A stretch of 5,718 bases of DNA from an uncultured Pseudorhodoferax sp. (lineage in GTDB: Bacteria; Pseudomonadota; Gammaproteobacteria; Burkholderiales; Burkholderiaceae). Made by a program: the position numbers and the translations under genes. Where the stretch lies: contig CAJYRH010000078.1 of the NCBI GenBank assembly GCA_913776795.1, positions 1-5,718 on the forward strand, given 5' to 3'. The notes under the pieces are model-generated. The model was given only the letters and a program-made list of their open reading frames with translations. It did no database searches and was not told the origin of the DNA. Below are positions 1 through 5,542 of this stretch, piece after piece (position 1 is the stretch's first letter; each line of letters opens with the position of its first letter).

Positions 1-1082
1 CATCCACCGCCGGCGCCATTCCCGATGCGCAGGGCCTCACGCACTACCTTGACGAGCGCAAGGTCAATGTCGGTGGCACGGTCACGCCCTATGCCTGGGT
101 CGGATCGGCCGCCCGGCAGGGCGACACCCACTGGAACGGCACGGCCTGGGTCAGCTGCGGCGTGGACGAGGTGGCAGGCTCCAGCACCGTGCGCGACGCC
201 CAGGGCGTCTCGGTCAGCGACTTCTGCAAGGGCCGCAGCGTGAGCAAGGGCACGCGCGTGGTCGAACCCATCGCGGGCAAGTCCATGGCCGACATCGTCG
301 CGCGCATCCGTGTCGGCCGGCCCAATGCCGCTGGCTGGGGGCCGGAACCTGCCTTGCTGGGCACGGCGGCCTTCTCCGGAGAAGCGGCGCTGCTGCACCA
401 GTGGTTCACCGACCTCAGCGCGGCCATCACCTACGACGTGCGCGCGAGCAACCAGGTCGGCGTGTACACGGCGGAAGTCTCGGCGGGTGGCGACACCCGG
501 GGCAACACCAGCCTGGCCTGCTGGAGTTCGGCCAACTGGGGCACCCAGCCGGCCGAATCACTGGAGCAGATGGTCAGCCGCTTCCGCGGCACGCCATGCA
601 CCTTCAGCCAGACGTCCGGGGTCTACAACGGAACGACGCTGTACAGCGCAGACCCTCAGGTCTGGACGGGCCAGAGCACCGTGTCCATCGGCGTGATCGG
701 CAACCAGGCGCTGGGTGTGTCACCGCGCACCGCCTTCTACACCGACAACCGCTGGATCCGCGCCGCCTTCACGGGCGAAGGGCAGGCCACCTTCTACAGC
801 TGCCTGCAGCGCTGGGACAACGGAACTCCGTTCAACTGCGACACCATCGGCACAGGGACCTACACGATCCGCACGCTCGGCGATGCGCGCATCCTGCGCT
901 TCGCCAACCTGCCGGCGGCGACCGGGCCGCTCCCCTACGAGCGTGTCTTCGTGGAGCGCGGCGGCCGCATCTACCATGGCTTTGAGAACAAGCTGCGCTC
1001 GTACTACGTGATGCGCCTGAACCGCAGTGCCGGCGATGCACTGCTGTCCACGCTGGGCATGCCAGCCATCGTGGTGCCCTGA
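1..1082 (+). CDS. Partial (5'-truncated) unrecognised, probably exported beta-rich protein with six paired cysteines
   Basis: The reading frame is open from the left edge (first whole codon at base 3) to the TGA at 1080-1082, giving the last 359 residues. The true start and any signal peptide lie outside the window. The internal GTG at 162 lacks a ribosome binding site and the frame upstream is equally protein-like, so it is not the start. I do not recognise a named domain. The protein is rich in Gly, Thr, Ser and aromatic residues in alternating beta-strand-like runs. It has exactly six cysteines, at residues 52, 75, 173, 199, 267 and 279 of the visible part, which suggests disulfides and therefore a periplasmic or surface location (inference). 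The C-terminus is a beta-rich stretch with a basic/aromatic segment (VERGGRIYHGF) and ends MPAIVVP. No transmembrane segment is visible. It could be a lipoprotein or secreted hypothetical protein. That the gene is real is nearly certain; its function is unknown. Confidence 0.85.
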   Translation, partial: STAGAIPDAQGLTHYLDERKVNVGGTVTPYAWVGSAARQGDTHWNGTAWVSCGVDEVAGSSTVRDAQGVSVSDFCKGRSVSKGTRVVEPIAGKSMADIVARIRVGRPNAAGWGPEPALLGTAAFSGEAALLHQWFTDLSAAITYDVRASNQVGVYTAEVSAGGDTRGNTSLACWSSANWGTQPAESLEQMVSRFRGTPCTFSQTSGVYNGTTLYSADPQVWTGQSTVSIGVIGNQALGVSPRTAFYTDNRWIRAAFTGEGQATFYSCLQRWDNGTPFNCDTIGTGTYTIRTLGDARILRFANLPAATGPLPYERVFVERGGRIYHGFENKLRSYYVMRLNRSAGDALLSTLGMPAIVVP

Positions 1083-1109
1083 GTCGGTTGGGTTCTTCGC
1101 GTGGCGCAG

Positions 1110-1132
1110 CGGCGGCCCTCGGGCCGCCGTTT
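1110..1132 (+). terminator. Rho-independent terminator of the first gene
   Basis: A perfect 9-base inverted repeat, CGGCGGCCC (1110-1118) and GGGCCGCCG (1121-1129), encloses TC. With the closing C-G pair open this is an 8-bp stem with a CTCG tetraloop. TTT follows at 1130-1132, then CTGCTT. It lies 28 bases after the stop of the first gene and well before the stress-protein start, so it probably separates the two transcription units. Confidence 0.75.
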
Positions 1133-1175
1133 CTGCTTGGCGGGCACCTTGCTGCATGCGGGATGCGGCGGCATC

Positions 1176-1182
1176 CTAGACT
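1176..1182 (+). promoter_or_regulatory. Candidate -10 element (stationary-phase-like) for the universal stress gene
   Basis: CTAGACT differs at one position from CTATACT, the -10 consensus described for RpoS (sigma-S) promoters in enterobacteria. It sits 28 bases before the ribosome binding site and downstream of the terminator at 1110-1132, so a start point near 1189 would fit. No good -35 lies at 16-18 bases; the nearest TTGCTG (1149-1154) is 22 bases away. Two small inverted repeats flank it: GGATGC/GCATCC (1161-1166/1171-1176) and GGGCTT/AAGCCC (1184-1189/1193-1198). This is inference from sequence only. Confidence 0.35.
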
Positions 1183-1222
1183 TGGGCTTTCGAAGCCCCG
1201 CCGCCAAGGCAAGGAGACCCGC

Positions 1223-1669
1223 ATGTACAAGCAGATTCTGGTTCCCGTGGACGGCTCGCAGGCCGCGCTGGCGGCTTTGCGCCACGCCGTGGAAGTGGCC
1301 CGCGCCTTTCGGGCCGACCTGTTCGTCGTCCACGTGATCGACATCCAGCCCTTCCTGGGCGCGGGCGCGGACTCCGCGATCGGCCAGGCCGAATACCTGT
1401 CGGCCGCCAACGCCAACGCCGAAGGCGCGCTGCACGCTGCGCTGGCCATCGCCGAGGCCGCAGGCGTGCCCTGCGAGTCGGCCACCGTGGAGGGGCATGC
1501 GGCGGAGGAAGGCATCCTGCAGGCGGCCGGCACCAGCGGCGCCGACCTGATCGTGATGGGCTCGCACGGCCGGCGCGGCATCGAGAAGCTGTTGCTGGGC
1601 AGCGTGGCGCAGCGCGTGCTGCAGGATGCGCGCGTGCCGGTGATGGTCGTGCGCGCAGCCGACGCCTGA
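1223..1669 (+). CDS. Universal stress protein, UspA family, ATP-binding type
   Basis: This is a 148-residue single-domain cytoplasmic protein, the usual size of a one-domain Usp. The N-terminus [12 protein letters not shown] is the family's first beta strand and Asp loop (Asp10, contacting the adenine in known structures). The signature G-x2-G-x9-G-S is complete: Gly113, Gly116, Gly126, Ser127 within [16 protein letters not shown]. This places it with the nucleotide-binding (MJ0577/UspFG-like) branch rather than the non-binding UspA branch. The final strand VPVMVV is also typical. Such proteins usually dimerise and support survival under starvation, oxidative or respiratory stress; the specific role here is not visible. 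ATG 1223 is chosen because AAGGAG (1211-1216) precedes it at a good distance and homology-like sequence starts there. The frame remains open upstream to about 1088, but that stretch contains the terminator and reads as non-protein. osmC follows 61 bases downstream. Confidence 0.95.
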   Translation: MYKQILVPVDGSQAALAALRHAVEVARAFRADLFVVHVIDIQPFLGAGADSAIGQAEYLSAANANAEGALHAALAIAEAAGVPCESATVEGHAAEEGILQAAGTSGADLIVMGSHGRRGIEKLLLGSVAQRVLQDARVPVMVVRAADA

Positions 1670-1678
1670 CACCTGCCT

Positions 1679-1713
1679 CCATGCATGGTGGCCGTACCAT
1701 CGGCGCCCACCAT
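1679..1713 (+). promoter_or_regulatory. Overlapping inverted repeats in the leader of the OsmC gene
   Basis: The usp-osmC gap contains a perfect 10-base palindrome CCATGCATGG (1679-1688). The following ATGGT (1685-1689) can pair with ACCAT (1696-1700), or, extended to ATGGTGG (1685-1691), with CCACCAT (1707-1713). The two pairings exclude each other. TACCAT (1695-1700) also resembles a -10 hexamer. The element may be an operator, a promoter or a small leader structure; there is no T tract to make it a terminator. Confidence 0.3.
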
Positions 1714-1730
1714 TCCGCCGAAGGAGCGCC

Positions 1731-2141
1731 ATGTCCGCCGATGTCACCTTGCATGCCACCCTGGGCGCCACGCCCTATGCGGTCGAGTTCCACGACGCCG
1801 CCGGCCACCGCTGGGGCGCGGACGAGCCCGCAGAGCAAGGCGGTGGCGACACCGGACCGACGCCGCACGGCCTGCTGCTGTCCAGCCTGGGTGCCTGCAC
1901 CGCCATCACGCTCAAGATGTTCGCCGCGCGCAAGCAGTGGCCGCTGGACGGCGTGCAGGTGGCCCTGACGCTGCGCGCCGCCGCGCCGGGCACGTCCGGC
2001 ACCGACATCGAACGCAGCATCACATTGCAGGGGCCGCTCGATGCGGCCCAGCGCGAGCGCCTGCTGGCCGTGGCCAACGCCTGTCCGATCCACAAGGTGC
2101 TGACGGGCGAGGTGCGCATCGCGACGGCGCTGGCCGGCTGA
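1731..2141 (+). CDS. OsmC/Ohr-family peroxiredoxin-like protein
   Basis: The 136-residue product has the length and layout of the OsmC family. Members reduce organic hydroperoxides or H2O2 with a two-cysteine thiol mechanism, acting as intertwined cytoplasmic dimers. Both expected cysteines are present: Cys56 in [18 protein letters not shown] at the start of the long central helix, and Cys118 in [10 protein letters not shown], the C-P-hydrophobic-H-K motif of the family. The N-terminal part (to about residue 40) forms the small beta sheet, ending in the GPTPHGLLL run that leads into the active-site helix. It is closer to the general OsmC/YhfA-like branch than to true Ohr, because the second cysteine sits in the short CPIHK form; this subfamily call is tentative. 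ATG 1731 is preceded by AAGGAG (1721-1726). It lies downstream of the universal stress gene and convergent with lysR, with only 21 bases between the two stop codons. A joint role in stress defence is likely but inferred. Confidence 0.93.
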   Translation: MSADVTLHATLGATPYAVEFHDAAGHRWGADEPAEQGGGDTGPTPHGLLLSSLGACTAITLKMFAARKQWPLDGVQVALTLRAAAPGTSGTDIERSITLQGPLDAAQRERLLAVANACPIHKVLTGEVRIATALAG

Positions 2142-2149
2142 GCACCGCG

Positions 2150-2181
2150 CGCGGGCCGGGCCTCATGGCGCCGGGCCCGCG
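2150..2181. terminator. Weak hairpin between the convergent osmC and lysR ends
   Basis: CGCGGGCC (2150-2157) pairs perfectly with GGCCCGCG (2174-2181) across a 16-base loop that contains the lysR stop codon. It lies where transcripts from both sides should end. There is no T tract on either strand, so it may be only a GC-rich chance stem or a Rho-assisted end. Confidence 0.25.
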
Positions 2182-3089
2182 TCGCCACCGCGCGCCAGTT
2201 CGCCCGCCACCGTCTCGGCCAAGCCGCGCAGCCACCGGTGCGCCGGATCGTCGCGGTAGCGCACGTGCCAGCCCATCTGGACCGGAAAGCTGCCCAGGTC
2301 CACCGGGGCGGGCAGCACCTTGAGTCGCGCGTCGCCGGCCAGCCGGCGGCAGATCTGGCGTGGCAGCGTGGCGCAGTAGTCGGTCACGGCCACGAGTTCG
2401 GGGATGGCCAGGAAGTGCGTGACCGAGACCGCCACCTCGCGCTTGAGGCCCGCGCTTTCGAGCTTCTGGAACAGCCCGGCGCGCAGCCGGCCTGGCGGCA
2501 GCATGTTCACGTGCTTCAGCCGCTCGTACTGCCGGCGCGTGATGCGCTCGCCGACCTCCGGGTGATCGGCCCGCACCACGCAGGCCAGGCCGTCGTCCAT
2601 GAGGTGCTGCACCACCAGGTTGTCCGGCGGGTCGTTGATGCGGCCGAACACCATGGCCGTGGCGCCGGAGACCACGCCGGTCTCGGCCAGGTCGGCGCCA
2701 TAGGGCGTGAGCCGCAGGCGGATGCCAGGGGCGAGCTGGCGCAGCCGCGCCACCAGCGCAGGCACGAGCACGTACTCCACGTAGCTGTTCGGCGCGATGG
2801 TGACCAGGCGCTGCGCGCTGGCCGGGTCGAAGGCCTGCTGGCCGCGCACCAGGCCGTCCAGCGTGGCGAGCGCTTCGGCGATGGCCGGCGCCAGTTCCTC
2901 GGCCTTGGGCGTGGGCTGCATGCCGTAGCGCTCGCGGATGAACAGCGGGTCCTGCAGCAGCGCGCGCAGCCGCGTCAGCGCGTTGGACAGCGCCGGCTGC
3001 GTGATGCCCAGGCGTTCGGCCGCGCGCGTCACGCTGCGCTCTTCCATGAGGGCGGTGAACACGGGAAGCAGGTTCAGGTCGTAGCGCAC
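2163..3089 (-). CDS. LysR-type transcriptional regulator (NahR/LinR/NodD-like effector domain)
   Basis: The 308-residue protein is full length for the LysR family. Residues 1-62 are the winged helix-turn-helix: FTALMEERSVTRAAERLG, then ITQPALSNALTRLR as the recognition helix (about 30-42), then LLQDPLFIR as the wing. A linker helix precedes the two-lobed inducer-binding domain from about residue 90 (VTIAPNSYVEYVLVPALV) to 300. The C-terminal WHVRYRDDPAHRWLR resembles the WH-x-R-x2-DPAHRWLR signature of the NahR/DntR/LinR and NodD group, which senses aromatic or related small molecules. The actual inducer cannot be read from sequence. The start is GTG at 3087-3089: the codon just upstream in frame is TGA (3090-3092), so no earlier start is possible. 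No Shine-Dalgarno precedes it. Divergent placement from the ene-reductase gene, with a palindrome between, suggests control of that operon and autoregulation, as is usual for LysR regulators. Confidence 0.93.
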   Translation of the reverse strand: MRYDLNLLPVFTALMEERSVTRAAERLGITQPALSNALTRLRALLQDPLFIRERYGMQPTPKAEELAPAIAEALATLDGLVRGQQAFDPASAQRLVTIAPNSYVEYVLVPALVARLRQLAPGIRLRLTPYGADLAETGVVSGATAMVFGRINDPPDNLVVQHLMDDGLACVVRADHPEVGERITRRQYERLKHVNMLPPGRLRAGLFQKLESAGLKREVAVSVTHFLAIPELVAVTDYCATLPRQICRRLAGDARLKVLPAPVDLGSFPVQMGWHVRYRDDPAHRWLRGLAETVAGELARGGDAGPAP

Positions 3090-3090
3090 T

Positions 3091-3116
3091 CAGATATGTT
3101 GCTACAGCAATATCTG
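3091..3116. promoter_or_regulatory. Probable LysR operator: inverted repeat in the divergent promoter region
   Basis: Arms CAGATA (3091-3096) and TATCTG (3111-3116) flank inner arms TTGCT (3099-3103) and AGCAA (3106-3110) around AC, with TG unpaired on the left. The element contains T-N11-A (T3097 to A3109), the core of LysR-family boxes. It is AT-rich against a very GC-rich background and lies in the 124-base gap between the regulator and the ene-reductase. It abuts the lysR start codon, so binding there would also block lysR transcription. Confidence 0.65.
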
Positions 3117-3124
3117 GAATTCAA
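3096..3124 (-). promoter_or_regulatory. Candidate sigma-70 promoter for lysR
   Basis: On the minus strand, TTGAAT (plus-strand bases 3119-3124, 4 of 6 to TTGACA) is followed after exactly 17 bases by CAACAT (3096-3101, 3 of 6 to TATAAT). A start point about seven bases beyond the -10 falls at about 3089, the first base of the GTG codon. The promoter overlaps the operator palindrome. The -10 is weak, so this is a candidate only. Confidence 0.35.
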
Positions 3125-3213
3125 CGAATAAATTGGATGAATGGAGATGGAACGCCCAAACTGCGTCTCACCCGGGACCGATCCAACCACCGAATCCACC
3201 GAGGACACACACC

Positions 3214-4305
3214 ATGACCACCGAAACCCTGTTCACGCCGACCCGCCTGGGCGCCATCGCCGTCAGGAACCGCATCGCCATGGCCCCGCTGACGCGTTCG
3301 CGCGCCGGCATGGACGGCGTGCCCTCGCCGCTGGCCGCCACCTACTACGCGCAGCGTGCCTCGGCCGGCCTGCTGATCGCCGAGGCCACCAACATCTCGC
3401 GCCACGGCCGCGGCTATGCCTGGACGCCCGGCCTGTACAGCGATGCCCAGGTGGCCGGCTGGAAGCAGGTGACCGAGGCCGTGCACGCGGCCGGCGGGCG
3501 CATCGTGGTGCAGCTCTGGCACGTGGGCCGCATGTCGCACGTGAGCCTGCAGGAGGGCGGTGCCGCGCCCGTCGCGCCGTCCGCGCTGCAGGCCGGCGGC
3601 AACGTGTTCACCGAGGCCGGCTTCGAGGCACCCTCGATGCCGCGTGCGCTCGAATTGCCCGAGATCGCCGCCATCGTCGAGGACTACCGCCAGGCCGCAC
3701 GGCGCGCCCAGGCCGCCGGTTTCGACGGCGTGGAGGTGCATGCCGCCAACGGCTACCTGCTGGAACAGTTCCTGCGCGACAGCACCAACCGGCGCACCGA
3801 CCCGTACGGCGGCTCGGTCGAGAACCGCGCGCGGCTCGTGCTGGAGGTGGTCGAGGCCGTCGCCAGCGTCTGGGGGGCGGACCGCGTGGGCCTGCGCCTG
3901 TCGCCGCTGTCCACCGCCATCGGCGACACGCCGCTGGACAGCCGGCCGCAGGAAGCGCACGTCTACCTGGCCGGCCGGCTCGGCGCGCTGGGCCTGGCCT
4001 GGCTGCACGTGGTGGAAGGCCAGATGCATGGCGAGGATGCTGCGAGCCGCTTCGACAACCAGGCCCTGCGCCAGGCCTTCGGCGGTGCCTACATCGCCAA
4101 CAACGGCTACGACCGCCAGCGCGCCGTCGATGCCACGGCCTCGGGCCACGCCGACATGGTGGCCTTCGGCCGCGACTTCATCGGCAACCCCGACCTCGTC
4201 GAGCGGCTGCAGCACAGGCTGCCGCTGTTCAACGCGCCGGCTTCGGGCTACTTTGGCGGTGGCGCCGAGGGCTACACCGAATTCACGGTGGCGCAGGCCG
4301 CCTGA
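3214..4305 (+). CDS. Old Yellow Enzyme-family ene-reductase (NemA/PETN reductase-like, FMN)
   Basis: The 363-residue protein matches the size of NemA and PETN reductase (about 365). It is predicted to be a soluble FMN-containing TIM barrel that uses NAD(P)H to reduce the C=C bond of activated alkenes such as enones, maleimides or nitroalkenes; some relatives also reduce nitrate esters. Key residues are in place: Thr27 in MAPLTRSRA near the flavin; Gln100 and Trp102 in VVQLWHVGRMSH; the substrate-anchoring His176/Asn179 pair and proton-donor Tyr181 in VEVHAANGYLLEQFL; the STNRRTDPYGGSVENR segment; Arg228 in GLRLSP; and the FMN phosphate site AFGRDFIGNP with Arg320. The HxxN form puts it in the classical NemA/PETNR class rather than the YqjM class (HxxH). 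ATG 3214 has GAGGA (3201-3205) eight bases upstream; in-frame upstream sequence to 3133 is non-conserved promoter DNA. It is the first gene of a likely two-gene operon with the aldo/keto reductase and is divergent from lysR. The physiological substrate is unknown. Confidence 0.96.
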   Translation: MTTETLFTPTRLGAIAVRNRIAMAPLTRSRAGMDGVPSPLAATYYAQRASAGLLIAEATNISRHGRGYAWTPGLYSDAQVAGWKQVTEAVHAAGGRIVVQLWHVGRMSHVSLQEGGAAPVAPSALQAGGNVFTEAGFEAPSMPRALELPEIAAIVEDYRQAARRAQAAGFDGVEVHAANGYLLEQFLRDSTNRRTDPYGGSVENRARLVLEVVEAVASVWGADRVGLRLSPLSTAIGDTPLDSRPQEAHVYLAGRLGALGLAWLHVVEGQMHGEDAASRFDNQALRQAFGGAYIANNGYDRQRAVDATASGHADMVAFGRDFIGNPDLVERLQHRLPLFNAPASGYFGGGAEGYTEFTVAQAA

Positions 4306-4333
4306 ACCATCCCCCATTGCACAGGAGAGCACC

Positions 4334-5347
4334 ATGGCACTGAAGGACCTTTTGCCCGGCCCGCTGGGCTTCGGCACCGCCCCGCTGGGCAACATGTTCC
4401 GCGACATCCCCGAGGCCGAGGCCCGCGCCACCGTGGACGCGGCCTGGAACGACGGCATCCGCTACTTCGACAACGCGCCGTTCTACGGCGCCGGCCTGGC
4501 GGAGATCCGCATGGGCGAGGCGCTGGCTGGTCGGCCACGCGGCGACTACGTCGTCAGCACCAAGGTCGGCCGCCTGGTGCTGGACGAACTGGAGGACGTG
4601 TCCGCACGCGACCAGGGCGAGAAGGGCGGCGTGTTCGTGCACGGCCGGGCCAACCGTGTCGTCAACGACTACTCCGAGGACGCCACGCTGCGCTCCATCG
4701 AGGACAGCCTCAAGCGCCTGAAGACCGACCGCATCGAGATCGCCTGGGTGCACGATGTGGCGCAGGATTTCTACGGCGACGAATGGCTGTCGGTGTTCGA
4801 GACCGCGCGCAAGGGCGCCTTCAAGGCGTTGGACCGGCTGCGCGACGAGGGCGTGATCCAGGCCTGGGGCCTGGGCGTGAACCGCGTGGAGCCGATCGAG
4901 CTGCTGCTGGACCTGCAGGGCCCGCGGCCCGACGGCTTCCTGCTGGCGGGCCGCTACACGCTGCTGGACCACGGCCGCGCGCTGCAGCGCGTCATGCCCA
5001 GGGTGGCCGAGCGGGGCCTGTCCATCGTGGTCGGCGGTCCGTACAGCTCGGGCGCACTGGTCGGCGGTCCCCATTTCGAGTATGCGCCCGCCACGCCGGC
5101 CATCCTGGCGCGGGTGGCAGCCATCAAGGCCATTGCCGAACGCCATGGCGTGTCCATGAAGGCCGCGGGCCTGCAGTTCGCGCTGGCGCATCCGGCTGTG
5201 GCGGCGGTGATCCCGGGTGCGAGCCGGCCCGGGCGCATCGCCGAGGACCGCGCCGCGCTGCAACTGGCCGTGCCGGCGGATTTCTGGCGCGAACTGCGTG
5301 CCGCGCAACTGGTGCATGCCGATGCGCCGCTGCCCGGGGACGCCTGA
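4334..5347 (+). CDS. Aldo/keto reductase, D-threo-aldose 1-dehydrogenase / pyridoxal 4-dehydrogenase-like
   Basis: The 337-residue product is a full-length aldo/keto reductase, a cytoplasmic NAD(P)-dependent (alpha/beta)8 barrel. The catalytic tetrad is complete: Asp46 (IRYFDNAPFYG), Tyr51, Lys77 (VVSTKVGR) and His140 (IAWVHDV). The start LGFGTAPLGNMFRDI, the middle segment FLLAGRYTLLDHG, the coenzyme loop IVVGGPYSSGAL and the end LQFALAHPAVAAVIPGA resemble the branch annotated as D-threo-aldose (L-fucose) 1-dehydrogenase or pyridoxal 4-dehydrogenase. That branch often works as a dehydrogenase on hemiacetal sugars or pyridoxal rather than as a reductase, so direction and substrate are open. 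ATG 4334 follows AGGAGA (4323-4328) at a suitable distance and lies 28 bases after the ene-reductase stop with no terminator between. Co-transcription is therefore very likely, and control by the divergent LysR plausible. No membrane or export signal is visible. Confidence 0.94.
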   Translation: MALKDLLPGPLGFGTAPLGNMFRDIPEAEARATVDAAWNDGIRYFDNAPFYGAGLAEIRMGEALAGRPRGDYVVSTKVGRLVLDELEDVSARDQGEKGGVFVHGRANRVVNDYSEDATLRSIEDSLKRLKTDRIEIAWVHDVAQDFYGDEWLSVFETARKGAFKALDRLRDEGVIQAWGLGVNRVEPIELLLDLQGPRPDGFLLAGRYTLLDHGRALQRVMPRVAERGLSIVVGGPYSSGALVGGPHFEYAPATPAILARVAAIKAIAERHGVSMKAAGLQFALAHPAVAAVIPGASRPGRIAEDRAALQLAVPADFWRELRAAQLVHADAPLPGDA

Positions 5348-5542
5348 AGCCCTGGCGTCCATGCGCAACGTTCGGCGCAGGCCACGCTGCTGGACGGTTC
5401 GTGCGATACGACGGTGCGTTGGCGCCATCCATGGCGCTCGGCATGTTGTCCCACACAGGGTGCGGATGGTGGCGCGTAGGCTGCTCGGGGTACGGAGGCC
5501 CGAGCGGTGCGTCCGCCCCCCCCAACCGACAGGAGCGATGCC
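5348..5542. other. Intergenic region: no gene seen; small inverted repeats and a C8 tract
   Basis: No convincing coding frame is visible on either strand. Near the aldo/keto reductase end are TGCGC/GCGCA (5362-5366/5375-5379) and the near-palindrome GCGCCAT-CC-ATGGCGC (5422-5437). Neither is followed by a T tract, so no clear intrinsic terminator is seen. TTGTCC (5446-5451) and TAGGCT (5477-5482) resemble promoter hexamers but are 25 bases apart, too far for a standard promoter. A hairpin (5483-5505), a run of eight C (5516-5523) and AGGAG (5531-5535) then lead into the last gene. Confidence 0.5.
5483..5505 (+). promoter_or_regulatory. Leader hairpin upstream of the last gene
   Basis: GCTCGGG (5483-5489) pairs perfectly with CCCGAGC (5499-5505) around a nine-base loop, GTACGGAGG, which exposes a Shine-Dalgarno-like GGAGG. 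It directly follows the -10-like TAGGCT and is followed by a C8 tract that could compete for the loop. No T tract follows it, so it is not an obvious terminator. Function is unknown. Confidence 0.3.

Noticed and set aside
1088..1222. N-terminal extension of the universal stress protein
   Set aside because: The frame is open, but the segment covers the terminator and promoter region and has no Usp-like sequence. ATG 1223 has a strong ribosome site and the canonical N-terminus.
832..2093. Overlapping minus-strand frames across the usp and osmC genes
   Set aside because: Several overlapping frames span gene boundaries, the terminator and the intergenic gap, as expected of GC-driven absence of stops rather than real genes.
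2238..3131. Plus-strand frame opposite lysR
   Set aside because: It is the complement of a clear LysR gene, has a His/Gly/Arg-rich composition, and has no ribosome binding site or domain.
3133..3213. N-terminal extension of the ene-reductase
   Set aside because: The in-frame sequence is promoter-like AT-rich DNA; ATG 3214 gives the family-standard length and has a good ribosome site.
3121..4458. Long open frame on the minus strand opposite the ene-reductase
   Set aside because: It is a shadow of high-GC codon bias. It is rich in His, Arg, Gly and Ala without any family motif, and the plus strand holds a complete, motif-bearing enzyme.
5422..5437. GCGCCAT-CC-ATGGCGC as a terminator of the aldo/keto reductase operon
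   Set aside because: The two-base loop would cost stem pairs and there is no T tract after it, so a terminator call is not supported.
5446..5482. TTGTCC and TAGGCT as a standard promoter for the last gene
   Set aside because: The spacing is 25 bases, far beyond the 16-18 needed; each hexamer alone is weak evidence.
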